Of a stretch of 64,000 nucleotides of DNA, positions 12,065 through 23,000 are shown piece by piece. Source of the DNA: Parelaphostrongylus tenuis. Lineage: Eukaryota > Nematoda > Chromadorea > Rhabditida > Metastrongylidae. The notes under the pieces were generated by a model, which was not told the origin of the DNA, did no database searches, and saw nothing but the letters and a program-made list of their open reading frames with translations. The position numbers were made by a program, and so were the translations under genes. The DNA is taken from the NCBI GenBank assembly GCA_019055375.1, contig JAHQIW010005207.1:105213-169212 (forward strand). Direction: 5' to 3'. Positions within the stretch are counted from its first letter, which is position 1; every line of letters starts with the position of its first letter.

Positions 12065-13720
12065 CAACTCCGGATATTGTATTTAATTAGAGAATACCAA
12101 ACTAAAATATGCATGTCGTATATTTGATTCCAGAAGTACAGAATAGTAATAGACTAGACTATTCAACTATTTATTCACTTATGGCAATGATTATAGCTGA
12201 ATTGTTGCTGACATAGGAAACAAAAGATGAATGCAATAAGAATATGAACAATAACAATTAAAATAATATAGAAATGCTCAATAACTGTCCGAAGCATGAC
12301 GTTTCACAGGCATCTGGTTTTCCTTTCGAGAAATTTGGGGTCTTAGAGAAGCCATTGGCGTTGCTTCCACGTTGCAGCAATGAATACAACAATCTTTATC
12401 GTTAAGTAAAACTGACTATATAAAAAATTTTACCCACAAGGCGATAAAACAAGAATCTTTGAAAAATCTACTGAAACACCTGAAGCGCACTCAAAATAAG
12501 AGTTACTCTGATTTATCGATGATGTGTCATTGCATGCAAAGTGTAATATCAATTTTGACGAGCAATTCATTGCTTTTTGATTGTTGCGGTATGTTTCACC
12601 AAAATTAGCCTTATGAACTCTTTTGGCATACTCTACCATTATTGGTCATAAATCCCTCTATTGACGACAAGAGTCCAAGTTCATAAACACAAAACTACAG
12701 CACCGTGAAAAAACGTGCTCCATCCGCAAGGTTGACCGCGCCAACTGCCGTGCTAGTGACTAGTGCGACGCTGCTTCCTATAAACGGCCTGTGCCAAGGG
12801 ATTAAAGTCCATAATTACTCTACTTACGTGCACTATAGTGTACGTGCAGTATGTTTGGATTAATGAAGTCAAATACATGGTGCATTGCTCAACTATTGAT
12901 CAATAAAGAAAGTTATATCCTGCTTATACCTTAGACACTTTATTCTCCGTCTTCGTAGTGTTTTTTTTTCTGTCACTGCGGATTCTGGTGTTCCTAGCAA
13001 TCAATCGTGTTTATCCGTCTTCTTCTTGAATGTCGTAAAACAGTGGTTGAGCTCATCTTCTTGCAATCTCGAAGATAGTCTGACTGTGAGGTTCCATAAG
13101 GTGTTCGCCGTTAACTGCAAAAGAGTGTTGTGCTATAGGGCTTAGCCAATGAGCGCCGCGACGAGCTTCACGACCATTTGGCCTCGGCCCTCCTCCTATC
13201 CTTCTTACGACGAGGTTAATATGCAAAATTTGGGTTTAATCTGTTATCTTGTCCAGATCTTCCTGTTGGTTAATCGTAACAATCTCGGCCATCCTGAAAG
13301 AACAATGTGCAAAGAAGTAAACCCTCTAGGACATAAATACTGATATGTGTCAGAGACGAGTACTTTATGTCATCCTATCATATTATCTTGAAGTTGCTAT
13401 ACAACTCCCTCCCAAGCAATATGATCATGAGATCGACAGTTATCAATACGCAGCCAAATTTCCAGGCGGACTGCTATGAATGATGTTTATGTGATAATGA
13501 AATCAATATGCGCTTAGCTCACACAATACATGAGACAGCCATACAAGCATCAATGTGTTTATATGTTTTTGCCTGCGAAATATATTTATGAAAATGCCTG
13601 AGGATATCTTGTATGTTGTTTTGAAAATGTTTTTGCCTTTTTAGGTCGCTACTGTAATTACGCTGGAGGGACAATTTCACTTGGTACCAACCTAGTATTG
13701 TTCGACGCACCATCTCGATT
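12065..13720. other. no gene seen
   Basis: AT-rich, no repeat partner noticed, no coding frame of note. Confidence 0.45.
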
Positions 13721-13745
13721 AGGGGGGAGGGGGGGGGGGGGGAGG
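13720..13745. repeat. poly-G tract
   Basis: G-runs AGGGGGGAGGGGGGGGGGGG; a G-quadruplex-capable tract on the plus strand. Confidence 0.85.
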
Positions 13746-13789
13746 CGATGGGCTTTGATGATGGCGATGACGCATTCGCTGAAGAGGAA

Positions 13790-14580
13790 ATTTTCATGGG
13801 AATGTCAGTAGCAGTTTTAAAGCTGAGACTTGAGGCTACACCCCCACGTCGCCGTTTTCCAGAACACCCCTATATAAGACTATAGCATCAAGATCAAGGA
13901 TGATGATTCACATTCGCCTTTCGCCTTCATCTTTATCACGCGTATAACTTGCTGGGATCCGAAAAGCATATCAATGTGTAGATAAATTTTTGTAGTATCT
14001 TAGTCAATCGCTTTATCCGGATTTTCTTTCAAAGCGAAGAAAGGATTTCCAATTGAATAACAGAATATCGACCGTCTCGCCTCGTTCCGTTCATTGCCAC
14101 GCCCCTGTCACAGCCGTCGCCTTGTCGACCAGCCAGTAAACAACCTGCCGAAAATGTAAAACGCGATCTTATTTTCCCTCCTGTGTCGTACTTTAAGATA
14201 AAGCATATCGCTAGATTTAGAAATCATTACGCTATCAGATGATTGCTCATAGTCTGCAGAAAGAGCTCTGCCTGGCGAGGTTCAAAGCACAAATGAAAAG
14301 ATTAATGGGAGTCAAAAGATCAAAAGAATTTTTAAAAAAGCAAGCACATTTTTGAGTTCGTTGAACCTTGTGGTACAGTCTGAGTATTAGTACTCTAAGA
14401 AAGGACTTTTGTCCAGCGAAATATGAGCGAGACAAGAAAAAAAAACACGTGGTTTTATGAAACATGATTTTTTTGAATGCTACAGCGTCATAAAAGTTGT
14501 TTCAGAAAACTGGCGAAGTGGTGCTGTAGCCTCAAGTCTCAGCTTTCGAATGGTTTTTAAAACCCCTATGAAAGGCTCCT
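13790..14580. mobile_element. inverted-repeat element, no recognised family
   Basis: AAAGCTGAGACTTGAGGCTACA near 13,817 and its complement near 14,527-14,550 form arms of roughly 50-90 bp, with TTTTCATGGG/CCTATGAAA further out. The 650-bp centre shows no coding frame. Confidence 0.5.
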
Positions 14581-14654
14581 CTCCAGTGGGTGAGATCGGT
14601 TTTCATTTCTATTCTTCTAGTCAGAGAGAAGCGATTTCATAATCAAATTGTCGC

Positions 14655-15510
14655 CTTTATAACGATATTATTATCGACGTAAGAAGAGTGATTGACAAGG
14701 CGATACCACCTCAATAAATGTTTACTGCCACCCTCCAAACGTCATGCGCACATTGGAATGGGATAACACTGGGGTAAAAGTCAATGGTCGGTAATTACAC
14801 CATTTTAGCTTCGTTGCTGACACCGTTCTTAAACCACCATGTTGACCGATTTCGATGACGCCTATGAAAAGATGTTTCCGACACAAAAATCATGTTCATG
14901 AGGAATGAATTCATTTCGAATGAGTCATTCACACTCAATAGAATTAACCTCTTCGAATGCTGCAGTTACGGCTATTTAAGTCGTGAAGTGAACATGATAA
15001 ACGACCTTGCTCCACAGTCGAGCAGGAGAAAGCAAGAGGCTTGGGAAGCGCTCAAGATCATCGAGGATGTAGTGAAGAGAATAAAGAACATCCGACTCCG
15101 TGTCTACCTCTTGGCACAGCAGTTGCACCTGCCTCAAATGCATCAGAATCCTTGTCGTTAAGTGAGCAGAATACAAAATTCCTCGATGTGATTCAGCGAT
15201 GGAAAATCAGAGATTCCGTTCTACACGCCAGGCTATGAAAATAAGGTGGGCCAGACACGTGGTACGCTTTAACGACAACCGATAGACGAGAGCACGACTG
15301 GACTGCTTGAGATGTCAAGCACACCACAGGAAGAGCACCAAAGCGATCCGATCTTTCTACAAAAAGTCCAGAAGATGGGTATGATGTTTCACTAATTTAT
15401 AGAGTGAGGAAAACCCAGTGCGCTACTCTTGCAAGCAATAGGGAAAAGTGGAAGTATCTTTATCATACGCTCGAGTCATTCGACGATCAACGAGAAAACA
15501 GGTGAAGCAG
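14655..15510 (+). mobile_element. 5'-truncated, decayed RTE copy
   Basis: Starts near the IDVRRG motif (14,672) and includes relics of FTATLQ, MRTLEWD, KIMFMRNEF, SYGYLSREVNMINDLAP (around 14,970), VVKRIKNIRLR and TLASNREKWKYLY. Ends at a short GGTGAAGCAGATGAT tail near 15,510. Many stops; more diverged than the 33-kb copy. Confidence 0.85.
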
Positions 15511-15959
15511 ATGATCTTGAGTCTGCGGTCGCATCTTGTAATGTCCCTTGTTTTATAATTTTTTAATTAATGAGGAACCAATCTGTCACCTTGCTGTGTA
15601 TCGTTCCTTGATTGCTTCTCGTTTCGCTGAAAGGTTTCTGTGGTGCAAAGCTCAACACAAAAATTGTAATCACGACATTATGATGTTGAAATTTGTCGAT
15701 CAACCTCATAAATACGCCGGACAAGAAAACAGCTGAAACATTTACAAAAAGTTTTATTGTGTTTTACAAGCTTCGAAGAAATTTGTGGCAGTGAAAAAAA
15801 TTACTCCAGTTCCAACAATGAAAGGATTTCCAACAGTCAAGAGCAACTAAGCACTAAATCTCAACGATAGTAGATAAGAAAATGTTCTCTTCTAGTTACT
15901 GTTCATTCTTTCTTTCTACCAACAAGCGACATGAAATACAGCCATAATAATGTTGAGGT

Positions 15960-16400
15960 ACGATTAGAACTCGCAAATATGAGAAGCATCGAGAGTACGA
16001 TCATATTTCCTGAGGGCGAACGTATTAGCCATTGCACCACCAAGTTCCATACTTTGCCTTTCTCTCGGTCTTGGTATAACATTATAGGCACTACTAGCAA
16101 TCACCCGGCTATGCAACTGATCTAAGGAGCACAAAGAGACATGGGACCTAACGAAATCGAGTCGAAATAACAACGTTCAGCTTCTGTTTATTTATTTTTA
16201 GTTCAAATCTCAGCTCACGTTTCAAGTCTTGATGATTGCTGATAACACTTATGAGGTTGCAACATGGTCGAAAGAAAGGCAAAGCAAGGGCCTTGGCGGT
16301 GCAATGGCCAGCACTTGCATCCGTAAAGGACAATCGAGGGTTCAAAGCAGAGCCCAATACGATGTTGGCTACAAAGTGACACAGTGGCAAGTGCGGTCTG
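15960..16400. repeat. inverted pair of tRNA-derived repeats
   Basis: A minus-strand copy (15,960-16,110) and a plus-strand copy (16,225-16,400) share AAAGGCAAAG..GG..CTTGG and GGTGCAATGGC. The 16-kb pair would form a stem of about 100 bp with many mismatches. Confidence 0.5.
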
Positions 16401-16439
16401 GAGTTCCTCCTTTTATAAAACATTGTCAGCTCATCTCAT

Positions 16440-18185
16440 AAAGAAGCAATGAGATACGTGGAAAACTTGGAATTTGATTAACGAGTTATAGATTCAGCGA
16501 CTAAATTTTGTGGGCAGCGCGTTCGCACTGCACCTCCGAGGCTCTGACTCAGCCTTTCTCAGCCAGTGATTCCGAAAGAGACTTAGAACCAACATTTATT
16601 TAGTGTTCAGTAATCCGCTTTGATACGGTGAAGTGGATTTTTAAGATCACTGTTCTGCTGTTCAGATCCAAAATAAGAAGAAGATTGTAGATGGACTAGG
16701 TGGATTGAAAAATTGTCTTTGAATTGACATATTCATCGATGAAACGTGCCGCATGTCCTGGATCAGTCGTTACTATGCCTTACCGACAAGCACATCACAG
16801 TGGAAGTGATGAATGGTATGTCATTATATTCATTGCGATTTCCAAAAAAAATGTTAGCTATCAATCTGTGGGTTTTTTTGTTATAAGTGGCACTATTACA
16901 GTAGTAAACTTTATTGCTACAACAAATGAAACAGTTCACTGCACACGATGCACGAGAGATATGATTGTTATACAGATCAAACTTGGATAAGATTACTGAG
17001 ATTCTTTTACATTCCATTTTTTCAGCTGCGTAAGAGTCCGATAAGGAATGAAGAATTGCTAAAATTAGTAAGCATGATCAACTTCAGACGAAAGGATTTG
17101 ATTCTACATTATCCGTAATACATTTTATTTATTTTTGATCACAATAACTGGATTGCTGACTGCACTGTTTGTACAAATCTTTTTGTTCCTTTACTATATA
17201 ACAGTGGACAAATGTAGCACAGGTCACTGCATGTACCAGTGCTAAACAATTTATTCTTTGCGCTCTATGCACTATTATTACTCTTATTACATACTTCTGC
17301 TCTGAAGGCATTTAACACTTTCGCGACGAGGTTTAGTCCCCGATTTATTCCACACCGAACGGCACCTAATTTTTTGTTATCTTTGCTGCAAAATCAGTCG
17401 TTGCCACAGTGGCTATTCCACAATTTTGTGTAGTGCCTCAACCTGATAATGTATTTACCTTTCTATAATCGCTTTTCTACGTTTTTAGGGAGCAAAGTTC
17501 CACTGTTTCCTTACCTTTTGTGTGCCCCATGTTTTTCTATACACCCTCGCATGTTTTTGATGTATGTCTCACACACGAAAGACACACACTAATACGAATT
17601 TACAAGATAGAGAACTGTGTTTTGCAAACGATTCTGTGCGTTGCTTGCCATGCTCGTTCATAGAAGCAGAGACGTTTCTCTTTCTTCACTGAAAATCTCT
17701 CTCTATACTTTACACCCTCTTCATCAGAAATCGGTCTCTCCCAAAAATGAGAAATTATCAGTAATAAATCTTCCCATAAACGAGGCATCTGCGTTGGATA
17801 AGTTACCGATGATTAGCAGGAATCCAGGAAAAAAGACTTATGCTTATCGAAATAAATCACTGGAACAGTGCTGAGTTCTAAATGTCATAACGCACACTTC
17901 AATAATACTTTCACCGTATCTATACCTACCTATAGCTTCCATTCGTCACGAGAGTGTTACAGCTAATTTGAATCAACGCTGCCATTTTTATTTTCTCTTG
18001 ATGAAAGAACACAGAGCTAATGTTTGCCTTAATACCATTGAGTTTCAAGTTGGTTTTACACGCGGAATTGCGCGGCGAAGCCTGGCGAACGCAGCGCGTT
18101 AAAATTACAGTGTGGTAGTTTTTTGGTAAAATTTAGATCTTTGTCACCACTAAATAGGGTTCTATCGCCACTAAACGTTGAATAT
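16440..18185. other. no gene seen
   Basis: AT-rich sequence. A frame at 17,239-17,433 begins hydrophobically but has no ATG and no support. GCGCGGCGAAGCCTGGCG near 18,071 is locally GC-rich and unexplained. Confidence 0.4.
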
Positions 18186-18189
18186 AATA

Positions 18190-18390
18190 AAAAACAGCGT
18201 GAAATGTGGGCCGTTCAGAAGCTCAATGGCATGATAGCACAGTGTCATTGTACACTGAGCCGTCGCCACATACTTCTCCTCCTTACTAGGGCAGGACTTA
18301 TTGTAGGGTGTGGGTCACTGACGAGGAGAGTAAGACCTCCGAAACACCGGTGTATGACCCTGGCGTGCCAAGCTCAGGTGAGGCTTTGAA
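18190..18390 (+). mobile_element. foldback-related repeat (family D) with hammerhead
   Basis: The order of short motifs (CAGTGT...ACACTG, a CGTCGCC string, then the ribozyme) parallels family A arms, but the sequence is otherwise different. Ends are not defined. Confidence 0.45.
18312..18360 (+). ncRNA. hammerhead ribozyme motif, complete
   Basis: Stem I GGGTCA (18,312-18,317) with TGACCC (18,355-18,360), six perfect pairs. Core CTGACGA 18,318-18,324. Stem II GGAG (18,325-18,328) with CTCC (18,337-18,340). GAAA 18,341-18,344. Stem III ACACC with GGTGT (18,344-18,353), a loopless palindrome. H17 is A at 18,354, giving a GTA triplet. Its stem sequences all differ from those of the 37.8-kb copy while the core and architecture are kept, which is the expected covariation. 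Confidence 0.82.
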
Positions 18391-19097
18391 CAATCTTAAA
18401 AATTAGATTGAATGCTCATTGCGAGGTTTTTCAAAAACAGTTGATGCCATAGATAAATATTTGATTTAAGACCTTTCTGCAAACACCCGGTTTTCTCTTC
18501 CAAAAATGTGGCGTTTTAGAGAAAGCACTGGTAATACTTCCAGATTGCAGCGTTGAAGTAAAATTCGTATCAAAGTATAACTGGATCTATAAAAAGCTTG
18601 CAACCATAAGATATTGAACAAAGTCTCTTATACAACTCAATAGAAGCTCTCACTTGTAAAGTCCTCTAATACTAAAAGAGTGCTCGGAAAAATCGGTGAA
18701 GTGGCTTCACATTGCAATGAGTAGTATCATTTTTGACGAATAATTAATTCCTCGTTTTATAATTGTTCTGGCATGAAATTTGAATATTCCTTGGAAAACT
18801 ATCATATTGTCATTGTAGCACCAGCCCTCGCCACGCAGGAAATCAACGCAGTTCCCAATATACTCTAAGAAGTTATGCTGTGGTTTCCCATAGTTCAATA
18901 ACAATATTGTTTTCTTCTGAACTCAATTTACCAAATAAATTCTCATAATTCTAATGTAGCTAGCGCATATACAAATTTCCCGCAGGGCGCGGCGTGCGGC
19001 AACGCGAACAGTGTTCTGTGAAGAACATTTGGGACTCAGCGGGTTAAGGACGTAAAGTACATCGAATTTGATAGAATGCTGGGACTGATAGAGACTT

Positions 19098-19330
19098 GTG
19101 GGACATATATTCAATAACGTTGAGTGATATGCAAAACGATGAACGTCAGACGGGAATCGAACCCGCATTATCCCTTCCGGATGCGTGTGCTAATCAGTTG
19201 CACTACTGACGCTCTTGTCCTGCCATCACCCTTTCTGCGACACGAGGCATCGATCTGTCAGCAACCAACTGCCAACGGTTTGGCTTGGCGAGCACATACC
19301 GACACTGAACCCAGTCTCAGTGATAGATAT
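19098..19330 (-). repeat. tRNA-derived SINE, family 2
   Basis: Minus strand: head AGTAGTGCAACTGATTAGCA, then CCGGAAGGGATAATGCGG and GGTTCGATTCCCGTCTGACG (box B), followed by a body ending CATATCACTCAACG. Looks like a tRNA gene over the A and B boxes but continues into the repeat body, and no cloverleaf closes. Confidence 0.65.
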
Positions 19331-19394
19331 GGGATATATGTATAATTGACTGGAATTCTTTTTATTTTACCGCCTTCAGCGATGGTATATTGCT

Positions 19395-19690
19395 ACATGT
19401 CTATATCCAATGATATTGAATGACATCGAAAACTTTGAATGTCATGCGGAATTTGAACCCGTATTTCACTCTTTCCGGGGCACGTTCTTAGGTAACATGT
19501 ATATTTAGAGCATTAAAACACTGCTGAACAGTGGCACAACGTCGCAAAAAGAATTAGCAGAACACGAGCGCCGGTACAGCAATGGTTAGCACGTGCCACG
19601 AAAAGGATGGATTGCGAGTTTGAATTCCAACTGACGTTCAAAGTCCTACACACCACTCAACATTGCTCAGTGTGACTGTAACATCATATC
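19395..19690. repeat. two diverged family 2 SINE fragments, inverted
   Basis: A minus-strand copy (19,395-19,505; GGAATTTGAACCCG on the plus strand is its box B complement) and a plus-strand copy (19,565-19,690; AGCAATGGTTAGCACGTGCC, then GAGTTTGAATTCCAACTGAC and CACCACTCAACATTG). Confidence 0.5.
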
Positions 19691-19928
19691 ACCTCTAAAA
19701 GCGATGAAAATCAAGAGAAATTTAGTTTGAAAGAACTAACCGCATCATATTAAGAACAACAACCTGCAGACTATCACTTTATCAATGGGAAATCTCCATA
19801 TTCGGCTAAAGCCTGCCCAACAGACAAATGATCATCTGTCCAAAATTTCCGAAATCACATGTGGTAATGTTTTATGTAGATAAACTAATAACTCTGAATC
19901 TTTCAGAAGAATTAAAATACTCAAGAAT

Positions 19929-20086
19929 CTACGGTTTATATAAAACGCGTAGTAAATCATTTACCCGTGAAAAAAGTCGAGCTCGCTTTCCAAGACCGAT
20001 TCCAGCCAGCGTATCAAAACTGCTCAACGATTTCTTCTCGTGGGGGTCGTGGGAGAAAGAGTTATCCCTTTTTCCTAGACCGATTC
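19929..20086 (-). CDS. nlp-5: nlp-5-like terminal exon
   Basis: After a TTCCAG acceptor the exon begins GA, which completes a Gly codon carried over from the exon ending at 27,023, and reads IGLGKR, a spacer DNSFSHDPHEKK, SLSSFDTLAGIGLGKR, then RARLFSR. Reading on gives a TAG at 19,929-19,931 after 12 more codons. A GTAAAT at 19,964 could instead be a donor, in which case the exon ends at 19,965 and another exon follows. Gly-to-Ala at the second G of LGG is specific to this cassette. Confidence 0.75.
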
Positions 20087-23000
20087 CTGGAATTCGATTA
20101 GCAGGCACGAAATGGAAAGTGATAATACAAAGTCCTTTCCATCAAATTAAACTTTTTGAGTGGTTAGATGAAAAAATTAGTAAAGGTCAACTCTTCATTA
20201 ACCCCGGCATTCAATAATTCACAGTAGTTTCATTAAGCCGAATACGAGGTTGTTATAATAGAATTTATTCGATCAGGAGGCGTTTCGGTGGTTTCACCTT
20301 CTTCAGTGCGTGGAAAGATTGGATTGCCTACAACCCAGTTAGCCAAACAACTCTATTACTCAAATAAAAAGTCAGCAATTTTGCATTCTAATCGCACTAA
20401 GTATAAATCAACTTTTGAATATATGGCCTCCTTTTATGAGCCGCCCTTTGAGTTACAACTGAATATTATCCAAGTGGGGACTAACTGTGCAGAAACCACA
20501 TGGACTGGCAATGCATCTGTCACATCAGAATAATATTTTACATACTTTGTCATATCATGCGTGTTTACGAGGCATTCCTCCTTGTGGTTCATGTTTGGGT
20601 TGATGGAGTCGATACGGAACGCTTTCCAAATCTCACATGTCCACCCTTGCGGTGGGCCTAGACCGTCATACAAGCGGTTGCGAGCAAGGTAACGCTCCAA
20701 CGAACTCGATGGTATTCAGTCATTGTTACCGATTCTATACTCTTAACCTTTTAGAAAAGCGTTTGATAGTTAAACTTATTTCGCTCAAAAAGGACAGCAG
20801 GATAATCGGAAGCTCGCTTTCGACGAAATTTTCGTTTCGGAGCGTATTGTTTTCTCTAAACCTATTCCGAGCAGTTAGATTTTCGTAATCGAAAAAATGG
20901 CTATTTGCTCTACCTTCTCCTGTCTTCATGTGTACACACTGACTGTTCTCAAAAGATGCTCTTCACCAGCGACCTCTTTACATGTGATGAGTGAGAGGAG
21001 TAAAAATGAATCAACATATTGTTACTTGAGTTCGGTGCCAGTAGCAATGTAGATGTTCCTAGAAAATCTAATTTGCCACATCAAGAGCTGTAAGCCAGTT
21101 TTCTTTTGGTGCCTCAAGAGTGTAATGTTGAAGCCTTAGGTAGTGATAGATCGCTAGACCAAGGCCAGCACTGGATAATAACATGTGGGTTTTATAAGTA
21201 CTTATAAAACTGGACACGTTGGTAGTTGATCTTCTGGTGATGACGCGATGGATTTTTCCAAACCTGCCACTCTCGGCATTTTGACCGATTCGTTGTTCAA
21301 TTTGCGGTGTCGACTTACAAATTTCTTTTCAGAAGACAGCCAATAAAAAGAAGCATCCTCAAGATGATTCTTCGTTATCCCATGAGCTAACCAACAAGGA
21401 ATGATCACAGCCCACCACACTTATCAGTAACAGATAGTTTTTATGTTTTCAAACACGAATGTCTAGAGAAAACAAGGCCCCCTTTAACCTTCAATTACTT
21501 TCAGACAAATAAGTTAATCTGACAGCATATTGAGCCTTTCATGAGGTCTGTAAGCCATGAGCGGTCGAATGTTGCTCACTGCAATGTCGTGAGATTTATC
21601 ACGTGACATGCGGTGATTTTGTGATTAATTTGGCGACGATTCCTCTATATTTAGGGTATGTCCTTCTGAAATGGATTGGCTGAACCGAAAGGCTCTGTAC
21701 TGCTGATGAAGTTGCAATACGGAAACACGTATTTAGTAATAAATGCCTCATGAAAGGCTCAGCATATGTTATCAAATTGTAGATTGTTTTGAACGAGGTC
21801 AGTAAAAGTAGTCAAGTGTGAAGAAATAAGATGAGCTATTAAACTTTGTTATGAAATGGCAAGCCTGGAAAAGCTGGTAAGAATGATTAAGAATTCACTG
21901 AATACTCTGAGCTCCAACAAGTTCACCAAGTTTTCCCATGTTTTTTGGAAAAAATGTGCTCTATCTCGTAAATCCATGTGATCTTTACACGGTGGCCTCC
22001 ACATGGACAACTCAGTGGACGACTCATAAAAAGTGTGAGTATGTTAAAAGTTTTTTTGCGCTTGAAATCATTGAGGTACAGGTGTAAGGACACTTTTCTG
22101 TTTGAGTATTGGAGTAATGGAGGTGTTTGGCCGACAGAGTTGGACTACCTGATCTTTTCGGGCACTCAGGCACCGAAAAAGGCGAAAAAAAAAACAGTCG
22201 ATGCGTTAGGGGTTCAATGTTGCTTTAAAACAACCTCGTGTCATGTTAACAAAAAGAATCCGTAATAAATTGGTTCTTTGAGTCAAATGTGTTGTGAATA
22301 ACAAGCTTTTGTTCAGTTTCTTTGGTTTAATCTCTTGAAAGTAAGTAGATTGAACATATGCGAGACCTTCATTTTCAATCAAGTGCTTGAATTGCCATCT
22401 AGAATAACTTGAAAAACACGAACTAAATGTTGCGGAGTAGAAAATAATTCGGAAAAGACAGGTAAGAATACTGATTTTTGCAGAAAACGCTTTTTAAAAG
22501 TGCCAAGAAACCCATAAACCAGTGAAATTGATTACTAAATAAACTATCTATTCTATCGTATTCCTGCTATTTTCTCATAAGCAGGCACGGATTCCCAATA
22601 CAAATTTTTCGTTGGTGCAATACTGGATGATGTTTCGGTGGTTTCGCCTTCTATAGAACCTGAAAAGTTCAAATTCTAATGCAATCCACTCAGCCCAATA
22701 CTTTCATAATCTTCGCAGAAATAAACCTTGATATACAGATTTCCGTTTGCATAGTAAGCAGCTTCTTTTGTACATTTACTGTTTTCGCTATAGATTTAAA
22801 GAAATTAAGTAGTATACAAAACTTTGAACTATGGGCGGGATTTGAATCTGCGTCTCACCCTTTCTGGCGGCGCGAGCTAACCACTGTACCACCGGGGCTC
22901 CTATTTTGCTATCACTCTTTTTGCATCACAAGGTATTGATCCTGTCAGCAACCACCATTACGGTTTATTCTAGTGGAATATCGATATCAAACCCGCTCAA

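Noticed and set aside
13519..13797. Minus-strand frame with proline-rich run
   Set aside because: The prolines come from the poly-G tract; no other coding signal.
17239..17433. Frame starting with a hydrophobic leucine-rich stretch, secretory-peptide-like
   Set aside because: Starts at GTG, no ATG nearby, no mature domain, AT-rich codons.
19124..19200. tRNA gene candidate on the minus strand
   Set aside because: A and B boxes are present but no acceptor stem closes, and the same sequence recurs with a common tail at 22.8, 24.4 and 29.7 kb, so it is a SINE.
20840..20875. Possible extra nlp-5 cassette (minus-strand LGIGLEK)
   Set aside because: No KR, no SFDTLGG and no acceptor with the needed phase; probably chance.
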